Source of the DNA: Nocardia speluncae NBRC 108251
GTDB taxonomy: Bacteria; Actinomycetota; Actinomycetes; Mycobacteriales; Mycobacteriaceae
Length of the DNA stretch: 64,000 nucleotides
Reading direction: 5' to 3'
Assembly: GCF_001613245.1 (NCBI RefSeq)
Contig: NZ_BDBZ01000008.1
Coordinates: 1 to 64,000, forward strand
Part shown: one piece after another, positions 35,636 through 45,514 of the stretch
Numbering within the stretch: the stretch's first letter is position 1
How the letters are laid out: each line of letters starts with the position of its first letter
Position numbers and translations under genes: made by a program
The notes under the pieces: model-generated
Seen by the model: only the letters and a program-made list of their open reading frames with translations
What the model was told of the DNA's origin: nothing
Database searches by the model: none

Positions 35636-36439
35636 GTGGCCGTGGTTCTCGATGTGGACAGTGCTGCCGATCCGCGGGTCGACGATTTCCGGGACCTGAA
35701 GGCAGCGGACCGCAGACCCGACCGTCCCGGTGGGAAGGGCCTGGCCATCGCGGAGGGGGCCGTGGTGGTCCGGCGCATGCTGGAATCGCCGTTCCGGCCG
35801 CATGCCCTGCTCGGCGTGGACAAGCGATGGCAGGACCTCGCGGCCGACCTCGCGGACTTCGATATCCCCTTCTACCGTGCCCCGGCCGAGGTGATGGCGC
35901 AGGTGGTGGGTTTCCACCTGAATCGCGGCGTGCTCGCGGTGGCCCACCGGCAGCCGGTCCGGGATTTCACCGACCTCCTGGCCGGCGCCACGACGGTCGC
36001 CGTACTCGAGGGCGTGAACGACCACGAGAATCTCGGTGCGATGTTCCGCAATGCGGCAGGGCTGGGCGTGGACGCGGTGCTGTTCGGGCCCGGCTGCGCC
36101 GATCCGCTGTACCGCCGCTCGATTCGGGTTTCCATGGGGCATGCGCTGCGGGTGCCGTTCGCGCCGGTGCCGGACTGGCCGGCCGGCTTGGAGGTGCTGC
36201 GCCGGCAGGGCTTCCAGGTGATCGCGTTGAGTCCCGATCCAGCGGCCGCGACGCTCGCCGCCGCGCTCGCCGGCCGCCGAGTGGCGCTGCTGCTCGGCGC
36301 GGAAGGCCCCGGCCTCACGGAGGAGGCGATGGCGGCGGCGGATATGCGAGCCCGGATCCCGATGTCCCCGGGCACCGATTCGCTGAATGTGGCCACGGCG
36401 GCGGCGATGGCTTTCTACGAGCGGGTGCGGGCCTCGTGA
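35636..36439 (+). CDS. SPOUT-family RNA 2'-O-ribose methyltransferase (TrmH/SpoU)
   Basis: A 267-residue S-adenosylmethionine-dependent RNA methyltransferase. It has an N-terminal substrate-binding part (KGLAIAEGAVVVRRMLES) and the three SPOUT motifs: LEGVNDHENLGAMFRNA (motif 1, Asn/Arg), LLLGAEGPGLT (motif 2) and IPMSPGTDSLNVATA (motif 3), which form the trefoil knot. M. tuberculosis Rv0881 is the likely orthologue. GTG start with CAGGAT 6 nt upstream. The stop overlaps the next GTG by 4 bp. Confidence 0.9.
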   Translation: MAVVLDVDSAADPRVDDFRDLKAADRRPDRPGGKGLAIAEGAVVVRRMLESPFRPHALLGVDKRWQDLAADLADFDIPFYRAPAEVMAQVVGFHLNRGVLAVAHRQPVRDFTDLLAGATTVAVLEGVNDHENLGAMFRNAAGLGVDAVLFGPGCADPLYRRSIRVSMGHALRVPFAPVPDWPAGLEVLRRQGFQVIALSPDPAAATLAAALAGRRVALLLGAEGPGLTEEAMAAADMRARIPMSPGTDSLNVATAAAMAFYERVRAS

Positions 36440-36741
36440 CCCCCGTCGGCCGTCCCGGCTACGGCGACTACCCCGGCCCGCCCAGTGAACCGACTCCGTG
36501 GGCGGCGGGGATAACGGTTGCCGCACTGGTCGCCGCACTAACCGCGGTCGGTGTATTCGCTTTCGGCGCGGCCCTGACCCAGGTGCACCCGCTGCTCTCG
36601 CCGGCGGTGAATGTGGTCGCGGTGGTCGGTATCGCGCCCACCGCATGGCGTTGGCGGCACCGCCCGGTGACCCGCTGGGTACTGGCCGGTGCCGGGATCG
36701 GCGTACTGCTCGGCTGGATCGGGCTGCTCGCCGGCATCTGA
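36436..36741 (+). CDS. DUF2537-like small membrane protein
   Basis: A 101-residue protein with a Pro/Gly-rich N-terminus (GRPGYGDYPGPPSEPTP) and three hydrophobic segments: AAGITVAALVAALTAVGVFA, LLSPAVNVVAVVGIAP and the C-terminal WVLAGAGIGVLLGWIGLLAG. It is coupled to the methyltransferase gene through a GTGA overlap, the same pair as Rv0881-Rv0882. I recall the family as DUF2537. Function unknown. Confidence 0.65.
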   Translation: MTPVGRPGYGDYPGPPSEPTPWAAGITVAALVAALTAVGVFAFGAALTQVHPLLSPAVNVVAVVGIAPTAWRWRHRPVTRWVLAGAGIGVLLGWIGLLAGI

Positions 36742-36758
36742 GCGCAGCGCGGCGGGGG

Positions 36759-37547
36759 TTACTTCTCGGCGGGTACCGCGGCATCGTGGCCGCGTAACCA
36801 GGACAGCAGACCCTTGCGTTCGTGATCGCCCCGGTTGCGTGGCGGCCGGGGATCGTGGCGTGCGCCCTCGTCCTTGGGATGGAGCCGGAAACCACACACC
36901 CGGATATCGCCGGGGGCCACCGTGGGCCGTTCCGTATCGGAATCCCGCGCGCTCGGCTGCTCGGGCGGAGCCGAGGTCGTCGGGAAGTACCGGAATCCGA
37001 GCCATTCGTGGTTTGCCGTATCCGCGAAACCGGGCGGGTCGAACGGCAATACCAATGGATCCGGGAGTTCGCCCAGCCGCCACAGGATCGGATGCTCACC
37101 CGCCCAGTGCGGCCGCTCCCAGATATGCGGCAGGCCCTGGTCCTGCAGGATGTTGAGACGGGTGGAACTGAACGCCCGGCGCAACTCGCCGCGTTCCCAA
37201 TGCGCGAACGAACCCCAGCCGTATTCGAGGTCGAACGACACCAGATACGTATGCTCCTCGGCCAGCGGTCGCACGAGCAGGTCCGGGATCTCGGTCGGGT
37301 GTACCCGGGCCGCGTAAGGGCTGCACAGTAGGTTCAGGCCCGGATAGCAGCCGATGAACAGTTCGTCGGGCCGCGGTCCGGTGGCTTCCCGGAGAGTCGC
37401 CGATGCCCTCGGTTCGACCTCGAGGTCGGGATGCAACTGCCGGGCCAGTGCGTAGGCCGCATCCGGGTCGGGGTCCGGGTCGGCGCCCAGGACCGCGAGC
37501 GGGTCGGGCGTATCGACGTACCAGACCGAGGAAATCTTGGACAGCAT
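36759..37547 (-). CDS. DUF6928-like protein
   Basis: A 262-residue soluble protein with ELFIGCYPGLNLLCSPYA, TYLVSFDLEYGWGSFAHW, GELRRAFS and the PHWAGEHPILW core, which I associate with the actinobacterial DUF6928 family. The last 60 residues are a charged, basic tail ending in SWLRGHDAAVPAEK. ATG start with GGAGG 7 nt upstream. The function is unknown; the conserved aromatic core suggests a small-molecule binding or enzymatic fold. Convergent with the DUF2537 gene. Confidence 0.65.
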   Translation of the reverse strand: MLSKISSVWYVDTPDPLAVLGADPDPDPDAAYALARQLHPDLEVEPRASATLREATGPRPDELFIGCYPGLNLLCSPYAARVHPTEIPDLLVRPLAEEHTYLVSFDLEYGWGSFAHWERGELRRAFSSTRLNILQDQGLPHIWERPHWAGEHPILWRLGELPDPLVLPFDPPGFADTANHEWLGFRYFPTTSAPPEQPSARDSDTERPTVAPGDIRVCGFRLHPKDEGARHDPRPPRNRGDHERKGLLSWLRGHDAAVPAEK

Positions 37548-37713
37548 CCACCCACCTCCGATAGCACACGAACCGGGTCGTGAACTGCTCGGCGTGCACC
37601 TCGGTCGTTATCGGGGCAGCCCCGAATCGACCGCGTCGCCGTACAGCGGAACTTACTCGCCCGACCCGGTGGATCGGGCGGTTGTCGCGGGAAACACGCC
37701 GGTTCGCAGCCGT

Positions 37714-39150
37714 TCAGTGACCCGAGCTGCGGACCCCGAGCAGCACGTCCTCCCACGACGGCATGGGCGCCTTACCGCGTTTGCCGCGCGAAGTGGATTT
37801 CGTGGCTTTGGCCGGCCCCTTGTTCGTAGCAGGTTTGGCCGTCGGCTCGAGTTCGGGAGTCCGCTGCGCCTCGGCGGGGGCGGGCCCGGGTTGGGCGGTA
37901 TCCGCGTTCCGCGTTTCGCCGGCTTCCGCGGCGGGCACCTCGGAACCGCCTGCCTCGGCGGGGGCGGTGGTCGGTTCCGCGGCGGGCTCGGCCGGCGATT
38001 CTGCGGCTTCGGCGGGGACCTCTGCGGCTTCGACCGGCGGGTCCGCGATTGCCGCGACCCCCGAGGGTTCGGGCGCTACCGCGCCGGCTTCACTGGTGGC
38101 CGGGGCGGCCTCGGGCTCGGCGAGCTCCGGCTCGGCCGGCGCGACGGATTCCGCCGGCCGCGTCTCGGTTTCCGCTACGGGGTAGGTCACCGCGGGGGCG
38201 GGGTCGGCGGTAACAGGGGTTTCGACCGGCGCGGGAGCAACCGGCACTTCCGCCGCGGGCGGGCGATGAACTTCCGCCGCTGCCGGCCGATACGGTTCGG
38301 CGGGAGCCGGCGGGGCAGCGGCGTTCGCCGCGCTGGTACCCGCGGGCAGGGCGGCCGCGCCGGTGGGCCGGCCGGTGCCCGGCGACAGCGGTGCCGGAGC
38401 GGGCAGGGTCGTACTGCCGCCCGCTGCGACAGCGCGCTGCTCGTAGAAGTTGTCCACCGCGGCCGGCCGCGCCGGCTGCCGGTGAGGTTCGGCCACAATC
38501 GGTTCCGGCACGGCCGGTGTTTCGGCTTCGACCGGCAGAATCGAGGCGAGCCCGCGCAGTGCCCGGCCGAAATCCGGATCGATCAGATCGGTGGCGGGAT
38601 CATCGAGAGGGGATACCGTGCCGCCGTGCGCGTCCGGCTGGTAGCGCCAGTGCGCGGCGATCTCGGAACGGCCGTTCTGCCATTGCAATTGCGCGACCCA
38701 GAAACCCTTCTCGTCTTTCCAGGCATCCCATTCGGCATTGTCGAGGGTATGACCGCGGGCGGTGAATGCCGCGGTGACCACATCGATCAAGATTTCCACC
38801 GCCGGCCCGTCGGGCCGGATCGGATGGGCCTTCTGGGCGAGGTCGGCAGCCCGCGCGCGTTCCAGCAGTACCGGATAGGCGAAACGTTCCACCCGGCTCA
38901 ACGGCATCCCGGATTCCTGGGTCACCTGCTCCACGGAAGCGCCGGCGCGGATTCGAGCCTGGATATCGCGAGGACGCATAGTTGCTTCCATTTCGATCTC
39001 TATCTGGCCGAATCGGGCAAGGTCGCCGCGGGCCGCGGCACGGAGTTTGTCGTCGGCGGGAAGCCGGAATTTCTGGCCACTTTCCGTGTCGACGCACACG
39101 ATATGGGCGGAGTCGGGCGTCACCCCGATCACTCGAAGTTCACGCACCAT
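37714..39150 (-). CDS. sepH: Cell division protein SepH (DUF3071)
   Basis: SepH stimulates FtsZ filament assembly at the division site in actinobacteria. The 478-residue product has the N-terminal DUF3071 domain (about 1-175): RELRVIGVTPDSAHIVC and the helix-turn-helix-like RDIQARIRAGASVEQVTQ, then KGFWVAQLQW. A long Pro/Ala/Glu-rich linker (about 230-450) leads to a basic patch and the conserved C-terminal motif PSWEDVLLG. A very strong AAGGAGG lies just upstream; the second codon, GTG at 39147, is at the better spacing (5 nt) and may be the true start. M. tuberculosis Rv0883c is the orthologue. Confidence 0.9.
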   Translation of the reverse strand: MVRELRVIGVTPDSAHIVCVDTESGQKFRLPADDKLRAAARGDLARFGQIEIEMEATMRPRDIQARIRAGASVEQVTQESGMPLSRVERFAYPVLLERARAADLAQKAHPIRPDGPAVEILIDVVTAAFTARGHTLDNAEWDAWKDEKGFWVAQLQWQNGRSEIAAHWRYQPDAHGGTVSPLDDPATDLIDPDFGRALRGLASILPVEAETPAVPEPIVAEPHRQPARPAAVDNFYEQRAVAAGGSTTLPAPAPLSPGTGRPTGAAALPAGTSAANAAAPPAPAEPYRPAAAEVHRPPAAEVPVAPAPVETPVTADPAPAVTYPVAETETRPAESVAPAEPELAEPEAAPATSEAGAVAPEPSGVAAIADPPVEAAEVPAEAAESPAEPAAEPTTAPAEAGGSEVPAAEAGETRNADTAQPGPAPAEAQRTPELEPTAKPATNKGPAKATKSTSRGKRGKAPMPSWEDVLLGVRSSGH

Positions 39151-39193
39151 TACCTCCTTATCGCGTCGCTCGCGATACCGCCCACGTTCTGGA

Positions 39194-39199
39194 ACAGTA
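39194..39199 (-). promoter_or_regulatory. Likely -10 box of sepH
   Basis: TACTGT on the minus strand would start transcription near 39187, giving a leader of about 37 nt with the strong ribosome site. TTGCCA lies 20 bp further upstream, a long spacer for a -35. Confidence 0.4.
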
Positions 39200-39327
39200 G
39201 TGCACTTCTGGGATTCGTGTGGCAAGACACGCGGCACCGAAATGTACCCTGCGGCCGTCACCTACGGCTAATCTGCTCTATTCCCTTGTGTATCAAGTCG
39301 ATTCCGGATGAAGCGGATGTCAAGGCG

Positions 39328-39362
39328 TCGGGCCCGCCGCGCAACACGCGCGACGGGCCCGA
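39328..39362 (-). terminator. Terminator downstream of serC
   Basis: TCGGGCCCG (39328-39336) pairs with CGGGCCCGA (39354-39362), and CGCG/CGCG extends the stem internally. It starts 18 bp past the serC stop. Confidence 0.65.
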
Positions 39363-39380
39363 ATTCGCAGGTGATCCGGT

Positions 39381-40560
<1,180 letters not shown>

Positions 40561-40568
40561 GAGTGGGT

Positions 40569-41282
40569 ATGAGCATGCGGTCGTCGAGGGGCGCTGCCGG
40601 AGATCGATCCGATGACGGCCGTGGCGGTGGTCACGGCGAGGAATCGGGTCCACCGGCGCCGGGTGGGTGGCTGCGCGGACTGCTGCCGCGGCGTTTCCGT
40701 CGTCGTGGCGAGGCCCCCAGCGGCGCCGATCGCCGGGAGTTGCTGACGTATGGCACGGCCGGATCCGCCACGGTGCTTGCGGCCGGGACCCGGCGGCGTG
40801 AACCCGGCTATACATTCCGGGTCCGTGTCCGGCTTCCCGGGCTGGCCCCCTACGAGACCCAGATCCGGCAGCGCGTATCCGGCGCGGAACTGGACCGGAT
40901 GCGCCCCGGCGACCTGGTGTGTTGCCGGGTGGACCCGCACGACCGCGACCGCATGGTGCTGTATTCACCCGGCGAGGCCGACCCCGGCCGGGCCGCGCTG
41001 GCGAAAACCTTGGCCGACGGCCGCCGGGCCACCGCGACCGTACTGGCGGTGAATCCTGTCGAAGTCGACTACTGCGGCTGCGACGATCCGGTGATGCGCC
41101 TGGACCTGGAGTTACGCGCCTGGGACGAACCGGACCCTTGGCATGTGCGGGTCGTCCAACCGGTGCCCCTGTCTGCGATCGAACTCCTGGACCTGGGCGC
41201 GAAACTCCGGGTCGCATTCTTCACCGTCGACAACGGCGACTCGGTGGCCATCGATTGGGAAGCCGATCCGGACTGCGTCTGA
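40569..41282 (+). CDS. Uncharacterised protein with two related beta-rich repeats
   Basis: A 237-residue soluble protein. After a basic, Gly/Arg-rich N-terminus (about 1-55) there are two similar halves: GSATVLAAGTRRREPGYTFR with RPGDLVCCRVDPHDRDRMV, and RATATVLAVNPVEVDYCGC with LGAKLRVAFFTVDNGDSVA. The pattern (ATATVLA, then a strand pair, then a x-PGD-x-V-x-V-x-D strand) recalls small OB-like barrels found in many actinobacterial proteins of unknown function. I do not recognise a named family. The ATG at 40569 is favoured by the TAACGT box 8 nt upstream; a GTG at 40563 is also in frame. Confidence 0.65.
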   Translation: MSMRSSRGAAGDRSDDGRGGGHGEESGPPAPGGWLRGLLPRRFRRRGEAPSGADRRELLTYGTAGSATVLAAGTRRREPGYTFRVRVRLPGLAPYETQIRQRVSGAELDRMRPGDLVCCRVDPHDRDRMVLYSPGEADPGRAALAKTLADGRRATATVLAVNPVEVDYCGCDDPVMRLDLELRAWDEPDPWHVRVVQPVPLSAIELLDLGAKLRVAFFTVDNGDSVAIDWEADPDCV

Positions 41283-41351
41283 CGACGCGGCGTCGGCCTA
41301 CTTCCGCGGCGGATGCGCCGGCGGCTCTGAACTACGCCGGGAGTCCACGCA

Positions 41352-42494
41352 CTACACGGCGACGCTGCCCCAGCCCGCGACGTCCTGCGGGGCGCGGGGG
41401 CCCGGCCCTGTATAGATAGCCGCGGGGCGGACCAGTTTGCCGAGTTTCTTCTGTTCCATGATGTGCGCGCACCAGCCGGCGGTCCGGCCGCAGGTGAACA
41501 TCGCCGGCATCATATGGGCCGGGACCTCGGCGAAATCGAGGATGACCGCCGCCCAGAATTCGACATTGGTTTCGATGGCCCGGTCGGGGCGGCGTTCGCG
41601 GAGTTCGGCCAGCGCCGCCTGTTCGAGGGCGGCCGCCACTTCGAAGCGCGGGGCGGCCAAGCGCCGGGCGGTATCGCGCAGCACCCGGGCCCGCGGGTCT
41701 TCGGCGCGGTAGACACGGTGGCCGAAGCCCATGAGCTTTTCTTTACGGTCGAGGATGCCTTTGACCAGCGCACGCGCGTCGCCGCTCCGCTCGACTTCCT
41801 CGATCATCGGCAGCACGCGAGCCGGTGCGCCGCCGTGTAGCGGGCCGGACATCGCGCCGATGGCGCCCGAGAGCGAAGCCGCGACATCGGCACCGGTGGA
41901 GGCGATGACACGGGCGGTGAACGTGGAGGCGTTCATACCGTGTTCGGCGGCCGATACCCAGTAGGCGTCGATGGCTTCGGTGTGCCGTGGGTCCGGATCG
42001 CTCTTCCAACGCGTCATGAACCGCTCGGTGACCGTGGTGCATTCGTCGATCCGGCGCTGCGGGACCGCAGGCTGGTAGATACCGCGCGCAGACTGCGCGA
42101 CGTAGGACAGAGCCATGACCGACGCGCGGGCAAGGTTGTCCCGGGCGGTGGTTTCATCGATGTCCAGCAGTGGCTGATATCCCCAGATGGGCGCGAGCAT
42201 GGCCAGACCGGCCTGCACATCGACCCGGACATCGCCGGTGTGCACCGGCAGTGGGAATGGTTCGGCCGGGGGGAGACCGTGCCCGAATTCACCGTCCACC
42301 AGCAGTGCCCAGACATCGCCGAAGGTGACCCGGTTGGTGACCAGATCTTCGATGTCCACGCCGCGGTAGCGCAGCGCGCCGCCGTCTTTGTCGGGTTCCG
42401 CGATATCGGTGGTGAACGCGACCACCCCCTCGAGGCCGCTGACAAAATCGTCCGGGACCCGGCCGGCCCCCGAAACGCCGGAATTGGTGGTCAT
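41352..42494 (-). CDS. citA: Citrate synthase 2 (CitA type)
   Basis: Condenses oxaloacetate and acetyl-CoA (or propionyl-CoA in methylcitrate synthases). The 380-residue product has the catalytic residues in [21 protein letters not shown] and [17 protein letters not shown], and is the shorter form (Rv0889c-like) as opposed to GltA. I start it at the ATG at 42494, with AAAGGAGAG upstream; the frame also opens 6 codons earlier. It is divergent from pdxH, sharing a palindromic control region. The second citrate synthase lies 1.2 kb away on the other strand. Confidence 0.92.
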   Translation of the reverse strand: MTTNSGVSGAGRVPDDFVSGLEGVVAFTTDIAEPDKDGGALRYRGVDIEDLVTNRVTFGDVWALLVDGEFGHGLPPAEPFPLPVHTGDVRVDVQAGLAMLAPIWGYQPLLDIDETTARDNLARASVMALSYVAQSARGIYQPAVPQRRIDECTTVTERFMTRWKSDPDPRHTEAIDAYWVSAAEHGMNASTFTARVIASTGADVAASLSGAIGAMSGPLHGGAPARVLPMIEEVERSGDARALVKGILDRKEKLMGFGHRVYRAEDPRARVLRDTARRLAAPRFEVAAALEQAALAELRERRPDRAIETNVEFWAAVILDFAEVPAHMMPAMFTCGRTAGWCAHIMEQKKLGKLVRPAAIYTGPGPRAPQDVAGWGSVAV

Positions 42495-42531
42495 ACGCGA
42501 CTCTCCTTTCAACAGAACTCTAGCGCTTTGC

Positions 42532-42543
42532 TACTCCGGAGTA
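42532..42543. promoter_or_regulatory. Palindromic operator between citA and pdxH
   Basis: TACTCCGGAGTA is a perfect 12-bp palindrome. It overlaps the start of the pdxH -10 box (TAACGT, 42542-42547) and lies upstream of a citA -10 candidate, TAGAGT. A bound dimer could control both genes. I cannot assign a regulator. Confidence 0.5.
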
Positions 42544-42554
42544 ACGTCTGGCCC

Positions 42555-43274
42555 ATGTCCGATGTGGAGGAGTCCGACGCCGGTCTCGCGGCGATGCGCG
42601 CCGAATACGGTGCGGCCCACCCGCGTTCACCGGAGCAGGGGCCGCTGCTCGGTGTGCGCGATACCGAACTCGACGAGAACTCGGTGGCCGGTGGCTGGGA
42701 GCCGCTGTTACGGCAATGGATCGACCAGGCCACCTCGGCCGGTATCGCCGAGCCCAACGCGATGGTGCTCGGCACGCTCGATTCGGCGGGGCCCGTCACC
42801 CGGCCGGTGACCCGTACCGTCCTCTGTAAAGGGCTCTCGCCCGACGGTGTCACCTTCTATACGAATTACGACTCGGCCAAAGGTGCGCAACTGGCCGCGG
42901 TGCCGTATGCATCGGCGACCTTCCTGTGGCCGCAGCTCGCGCGTCAGGCGCATCTCCGCGGTCGGGTGGAGCGGGTACCTGCCGGAACCACCGAAGAGTA
43001 TTGGCGGTCGCGCCCTCGCGAATCGCAGCTGGGAGCGTGGGCGTCGGAGCAGTCGCAACCGATCTCCTCGCGGGACGAACTCGATCGGCGGTTGGTCCGG
43101 GCCACGGCACGCTTCGCCACCGCCGCCGAGATTCCCGTGCCTCCGCATTGGGGCGGTTACCTGCTGCGACCCGACGAGGCGGAGTTCTGGCAGGGGCGGC
43201 GGGGTCGCCTGCACAACCGGATCCTCGTCCGGGTCGGCGCAACCGGGATGTCGGTGCAGCGTCTGCAGCCGTGA
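42555..43274 (+). CDS. pdxH: Pyridoxamine 5'-phosphate oxidase
   Basis: FMN enzyme that forms pyridoxal phosphate from pyridoxine or pyridoxamine phosphate. The 239-residue product has the signatures [19 protein letters not shown] (FMN binding), [31 protein letters not shown] and the C-terminal [10 protein letters not shown], so it is a true PdxH and not a general flavin reductase. The ATG at 42555 follows TAACGT by 7 nt with no ribosome site and is probably leaderless. It makes the cofactor used by the SerC enzyme encoded nearby, but no operon link is visible. Confidence 0.93.
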   Translation: MSDVEESDAGLAAMRAEYGAAHPRSPEQGPLLGVRDTELDENSVAGGWEPLLRQWIDQATSAGIAEPNAMVLGTLDSAGPVTRPVTRTVLCKGLSPDGVTFYTNYDSAKGAQLAAVPYASATFLWPQLARQAHLRGRVERVPAGTTEEYWRSRPRESQLGAWASEQSQPISSRDELDRRLVRATARFATAAEIPVPPHWGGYLLRPDEAEFWQGRRGRLHNRILVRVGATGMSVQRLQP

Positions 43275-43298
43275 CCTGGCGGTTCGTCCGCCGTCACG
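43270..43298 (+). terminator. Hairpin at the pdxH stop codon
   Basis: CGTGAC and GTCACG flank an inner stem GGCGG/CCGCC with a TTCGT loop; CT is bulged. It overlaps the stop codon and probably ends the pdxH message. Confidence 0.4.
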
Positions 43299-43648
43299 GT
43301 CCGTTACCCCCGTGTCCAGGCCTTTCGGTGACATTTCGCACGGTTTCGATTCCTGTGCCGTGGGTACCGTATTGCTACCCGGCGCTGCGGCGGTTCACCC
43401 CACCGCGGCGCGGATCGTTGCGGTGGGGTCGTGCCACCACGGCGCAGGTTCGTAATCCGGCCGGTCACAGCGGTGCCGGGCGGTGTCCGGCAGGCCGAAA
43501 CGCACGCCCTTTCGGGCCGTATTGTGAGATAGCGGCGCGGGTACCCTCCCCGCCGGCCCCCTCGGAGCAAGGACTAGCGTCTACCGATAACGCACCGCGT
43601 GCCGACCGCATGCGATGCCGATGGTCACAGCCTGAGAGGGAACCTTCC
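43299..43648. other. gltA leader and promoter region
   Basis: 350 bp without a gene. Possible -10 elements are TACCGT (about 43366) and TATTGT (about 43519), but I cannot choose between them. The only firm element is GAGAGGGAA about 9 nt before the gltA GTG. Confidence 0.4.
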
Positions 43649-44947
43649 GTGCCGGAGAATCACATCAATGACGCCAAACCGGTTCTGACCTATCCGGGTG
43701 GCGAGTACCCCATGACGATCGCCCAGGCCGCCGAAGGAAACGACGGTATCGATCTCGGCAAGCTGCTGGCGAGCACGGGATATACGACCTATGACCCCGG
43801 GTTCGTCAATACCGCGTCCACCAAATCGGCGATCACCTATATCGACGGTGAACAGGGCATTCTGCGCTACCGCGGGTATCCGATCGAACAGCTGGCCGGT
43901 AACTCGACCTTCATCGAGGTCAGCTACCTGCTCATCTACGGTGAACTCCCCACCCAGGACCAGCTGGAGGATTTCACCGACAAGATCCGCCGGCACACCC
44001 TGCTGCACGAGGACCTGAAGCGCTTCTTCGACGGCTTCCCCCGTAACGCGCATCCCATGCCGGTGCTCTCCTCGGCGGTCAACGCGCTGTCCGCGTACTA
44101 CCAGGATTCGCTGGACCCCCGCGACCCCGAACAGGTCGAGCTGTCCACCATCCGGCTGCTGGCCAAACTGCCGACCATCGCCGCGTACTCGTACAAGAAG
44201 TCGGTGGGCCAGCCGTTCCTCTACCCGGACAACTCGCTGTCGCTGGTGGAGAACTTCCTGCGGATGACGTTCGGCTTTCCGGCCGAGCCGTACCAGGTAG
44301 ACCCCGAGATCGCCAACGCTCTGGACATGTTGCTGATCCTGCACGCCGACCACGAGCAGAACTGTTCCACCTCCACGGTCCGGCTGGTCGGCTCCTCCGA
44401 CGCCAACCTGTTCACCTCGGTATCCGGCGGTATCAATGCGCTGTGGGGCCCGCTGCACGGTGGCGCGAACCAGGCGGTGCTGGAGATGCTGGACGGTATC
44501 CTGGCGGCCGGTGGTGACGTCAAGGAGTTCATCCGCAAGGTCAAGAACAAGGAAGACGGTGTGAAGCTGATGGGCTTCGGGCACCGGGTCTACCGCAACT
44601 ACGACCCGCGCGCCGCGATCGCCAAGAAGCACGCCGACACCATCCTCAGCAAACTCGGCAGCGATCCGCTGTTCGATATCGCCCAGGCGCTGGAAGAGGC
44701 CGCGCTCACCGACGACTACTTCGTCGAGCGCAAGCTCTATCCGAACGTCGACTTCTACACCGGCGTCATCTACAAGGCCATGGGCTTCCCGACCCGTATG
44801 TTCACCGTGCTGTTCGCAATGGGCCGGCTGCCGGGCTGGATCGCACACTGGCGGGAAATGCACAGCGAAGCCATCAAGATCGGCCGCCCGCGGCAGATCT
44901 ACACCGGTTACGGTGCACGGGACTATTCCGAGATCACCAACCGCTGA
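43649..44947 (+). CDS. gltA: Citrate synthase, type I hexameric (GltA)
   Basis: Main TCA-cycle citrate synthase. The 432-residue product has the catalytic triad regions DHEQNCSTSTVRLVGSS (His), LWGPLHGGANQAV (His) and [15 protein letters not shown] (Asp), and an N-terminal beta-rich domain with KSAITYIDGEQGILRYRGYPI, the mark of the NADH-sensitive large type. It ends with YTGYGARDYSEITNR. GTG start at 43649. An FKBP gene follows 28 bp later and should be co-transcribed. The M. tuberculosis orthologue is gltA2 (Rv0896). Confidence 0.96.
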   Translation: MPENHINDAKPVLTYPGGEYPMTIAQAAEGNDGIDLGKLLASTGYTTYDPGFVNTASTKSAITYIDGEQGILRYRGYPIEQLAGNSTFIEVSYLLIYGELPTQDQLEDFTDKIRRHTLLHEDLKRFFDGFPRNAHPMPVLSSAVNALSAYYQDSLDPRDPEQVELSTIRLLAKLPTIAAYSYKKSVGQPFLYPDNSLSLVENFLRMTFGFPAEPYQVDPEIANALDMLLILHADHEQNCSTSTVRLVGSSDANLFTSVSGGINALWGPLHGGANQAVLEMLDGILAAGGDVKEFIRKVKNKEDGVKLMGFGHRVYRNYDPRAAIAKKHADTILSKLGSDPLFDIAQALEEAALTDDYFVERKLYPNVDFYTGVIYKAMGFPTRMFTVLFAMGRLPGWIAHWREMHSEAIKIGRPRQIYTGYGARDYSEITNR

Positions 44948-44975
44948 CCCGATTGAATCGAAGGGGATTCAAGGC

Positions 44976-45335
44976 ATGAGCAAACCGGAAATCGAATTCC
45001 AGGCGGGCCCGCCGCCCACCGAGCTGGTCATCAAGGACATCACCGTCGGTGAAGGTCCGGAAGCGGTGCCCGGTGGCACCGTAGAAGTGCACTACGTCGG
45101 CGTGGAATTCGATACCGGCGAGGAATTCGATTCGTCGTGGAGCCGCGGCGAATCGCTCAGCTTCCCGTTGCGCGGCCTGATCCAGGGCTGGCAGGACGGC
45201 ATCCCTGGGATGAAGGTCGGCGGCCGCCGCCAGCTCACCATCCCGCCGGAACTGGCCTACGGCCCCGCGGGCGGTGGCCATCCGCTCTCCGGTAAGACCC
45301 TGGTCTTCGTGATCGACCTGCTCGACGCGAAGTAG
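44976..45335 (+). CDS. FKBP-type peptidyl-prolyl cis-trans isomerase
   Basis: A 119-residue single-domain FKBP that catalyses proline isomerisation during folding. Motifs include VEVHYVGVEFDTGEEFDSSW, FPLRGLIQGWQDGIPGMKVGG and IPPELAYGPAG, and the active-site aromatic residues are conserved. There is no signal peptide, so it is cytosolic. The ATG at 44976 has AAGGGG 11 nt upstream. It is co-directional with gltA, 28 bp apart, and ends at a strong terminator, so gltA and this gene form an operon. Confidence 0.93.
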   Translation: MSKPEIEFQAGPPPTELVIKDITVGEGPEAVPGGTVEVHYVGVEFDTGEEFDSSWSRGESLSFPLRGLIQGWQDGIPGMKVGGRRQLTIPPELAYGPAGGGHPLSGKTLVFVIDLLDAK

Positions 45336-45359
45336 AACCGGCCACACCTGAATATTGCC

Positions 45360-45393
45360 TCGGCGCGCGCCTCCACCAGGGGGTGCGCGCCGA
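45360..45393 (+). terminator. Terminator of the gltA-FKBP operon
   Basis: A 15-bp stem (TCGGCGCGC-GCCTCC with GGGGGT-GCGCGCCGA, including G-T pairs) closed by ACCA, 25 bp past the FKBP stop. Confidence 0.75.
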
Positions 45394-45492
45394 CGCATTG
45401 GGTCGGTGTTTCCGGTGTCTGCGCCCGCGGGGTTTCGGCCCCTCGTCCGGCTGCCGGGATCTCGCGGTTCTCTCGCGTGAGCTTCGGGCAGT

Positions 45493-45512
45493 GCCGGCCG
45501 GATGGGGCCGGC
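45493..45512 (-). terminator. Hairpin just past the prrB stop
   Basis: GCCGGCC/GGCCGGC with a 6-nt loop, 2 bp beyond the prrB stop codon on its strand. Short stem and no T-tract, but well placed. Confidence 0.45.
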
Positions 45513-45514
45513 GG

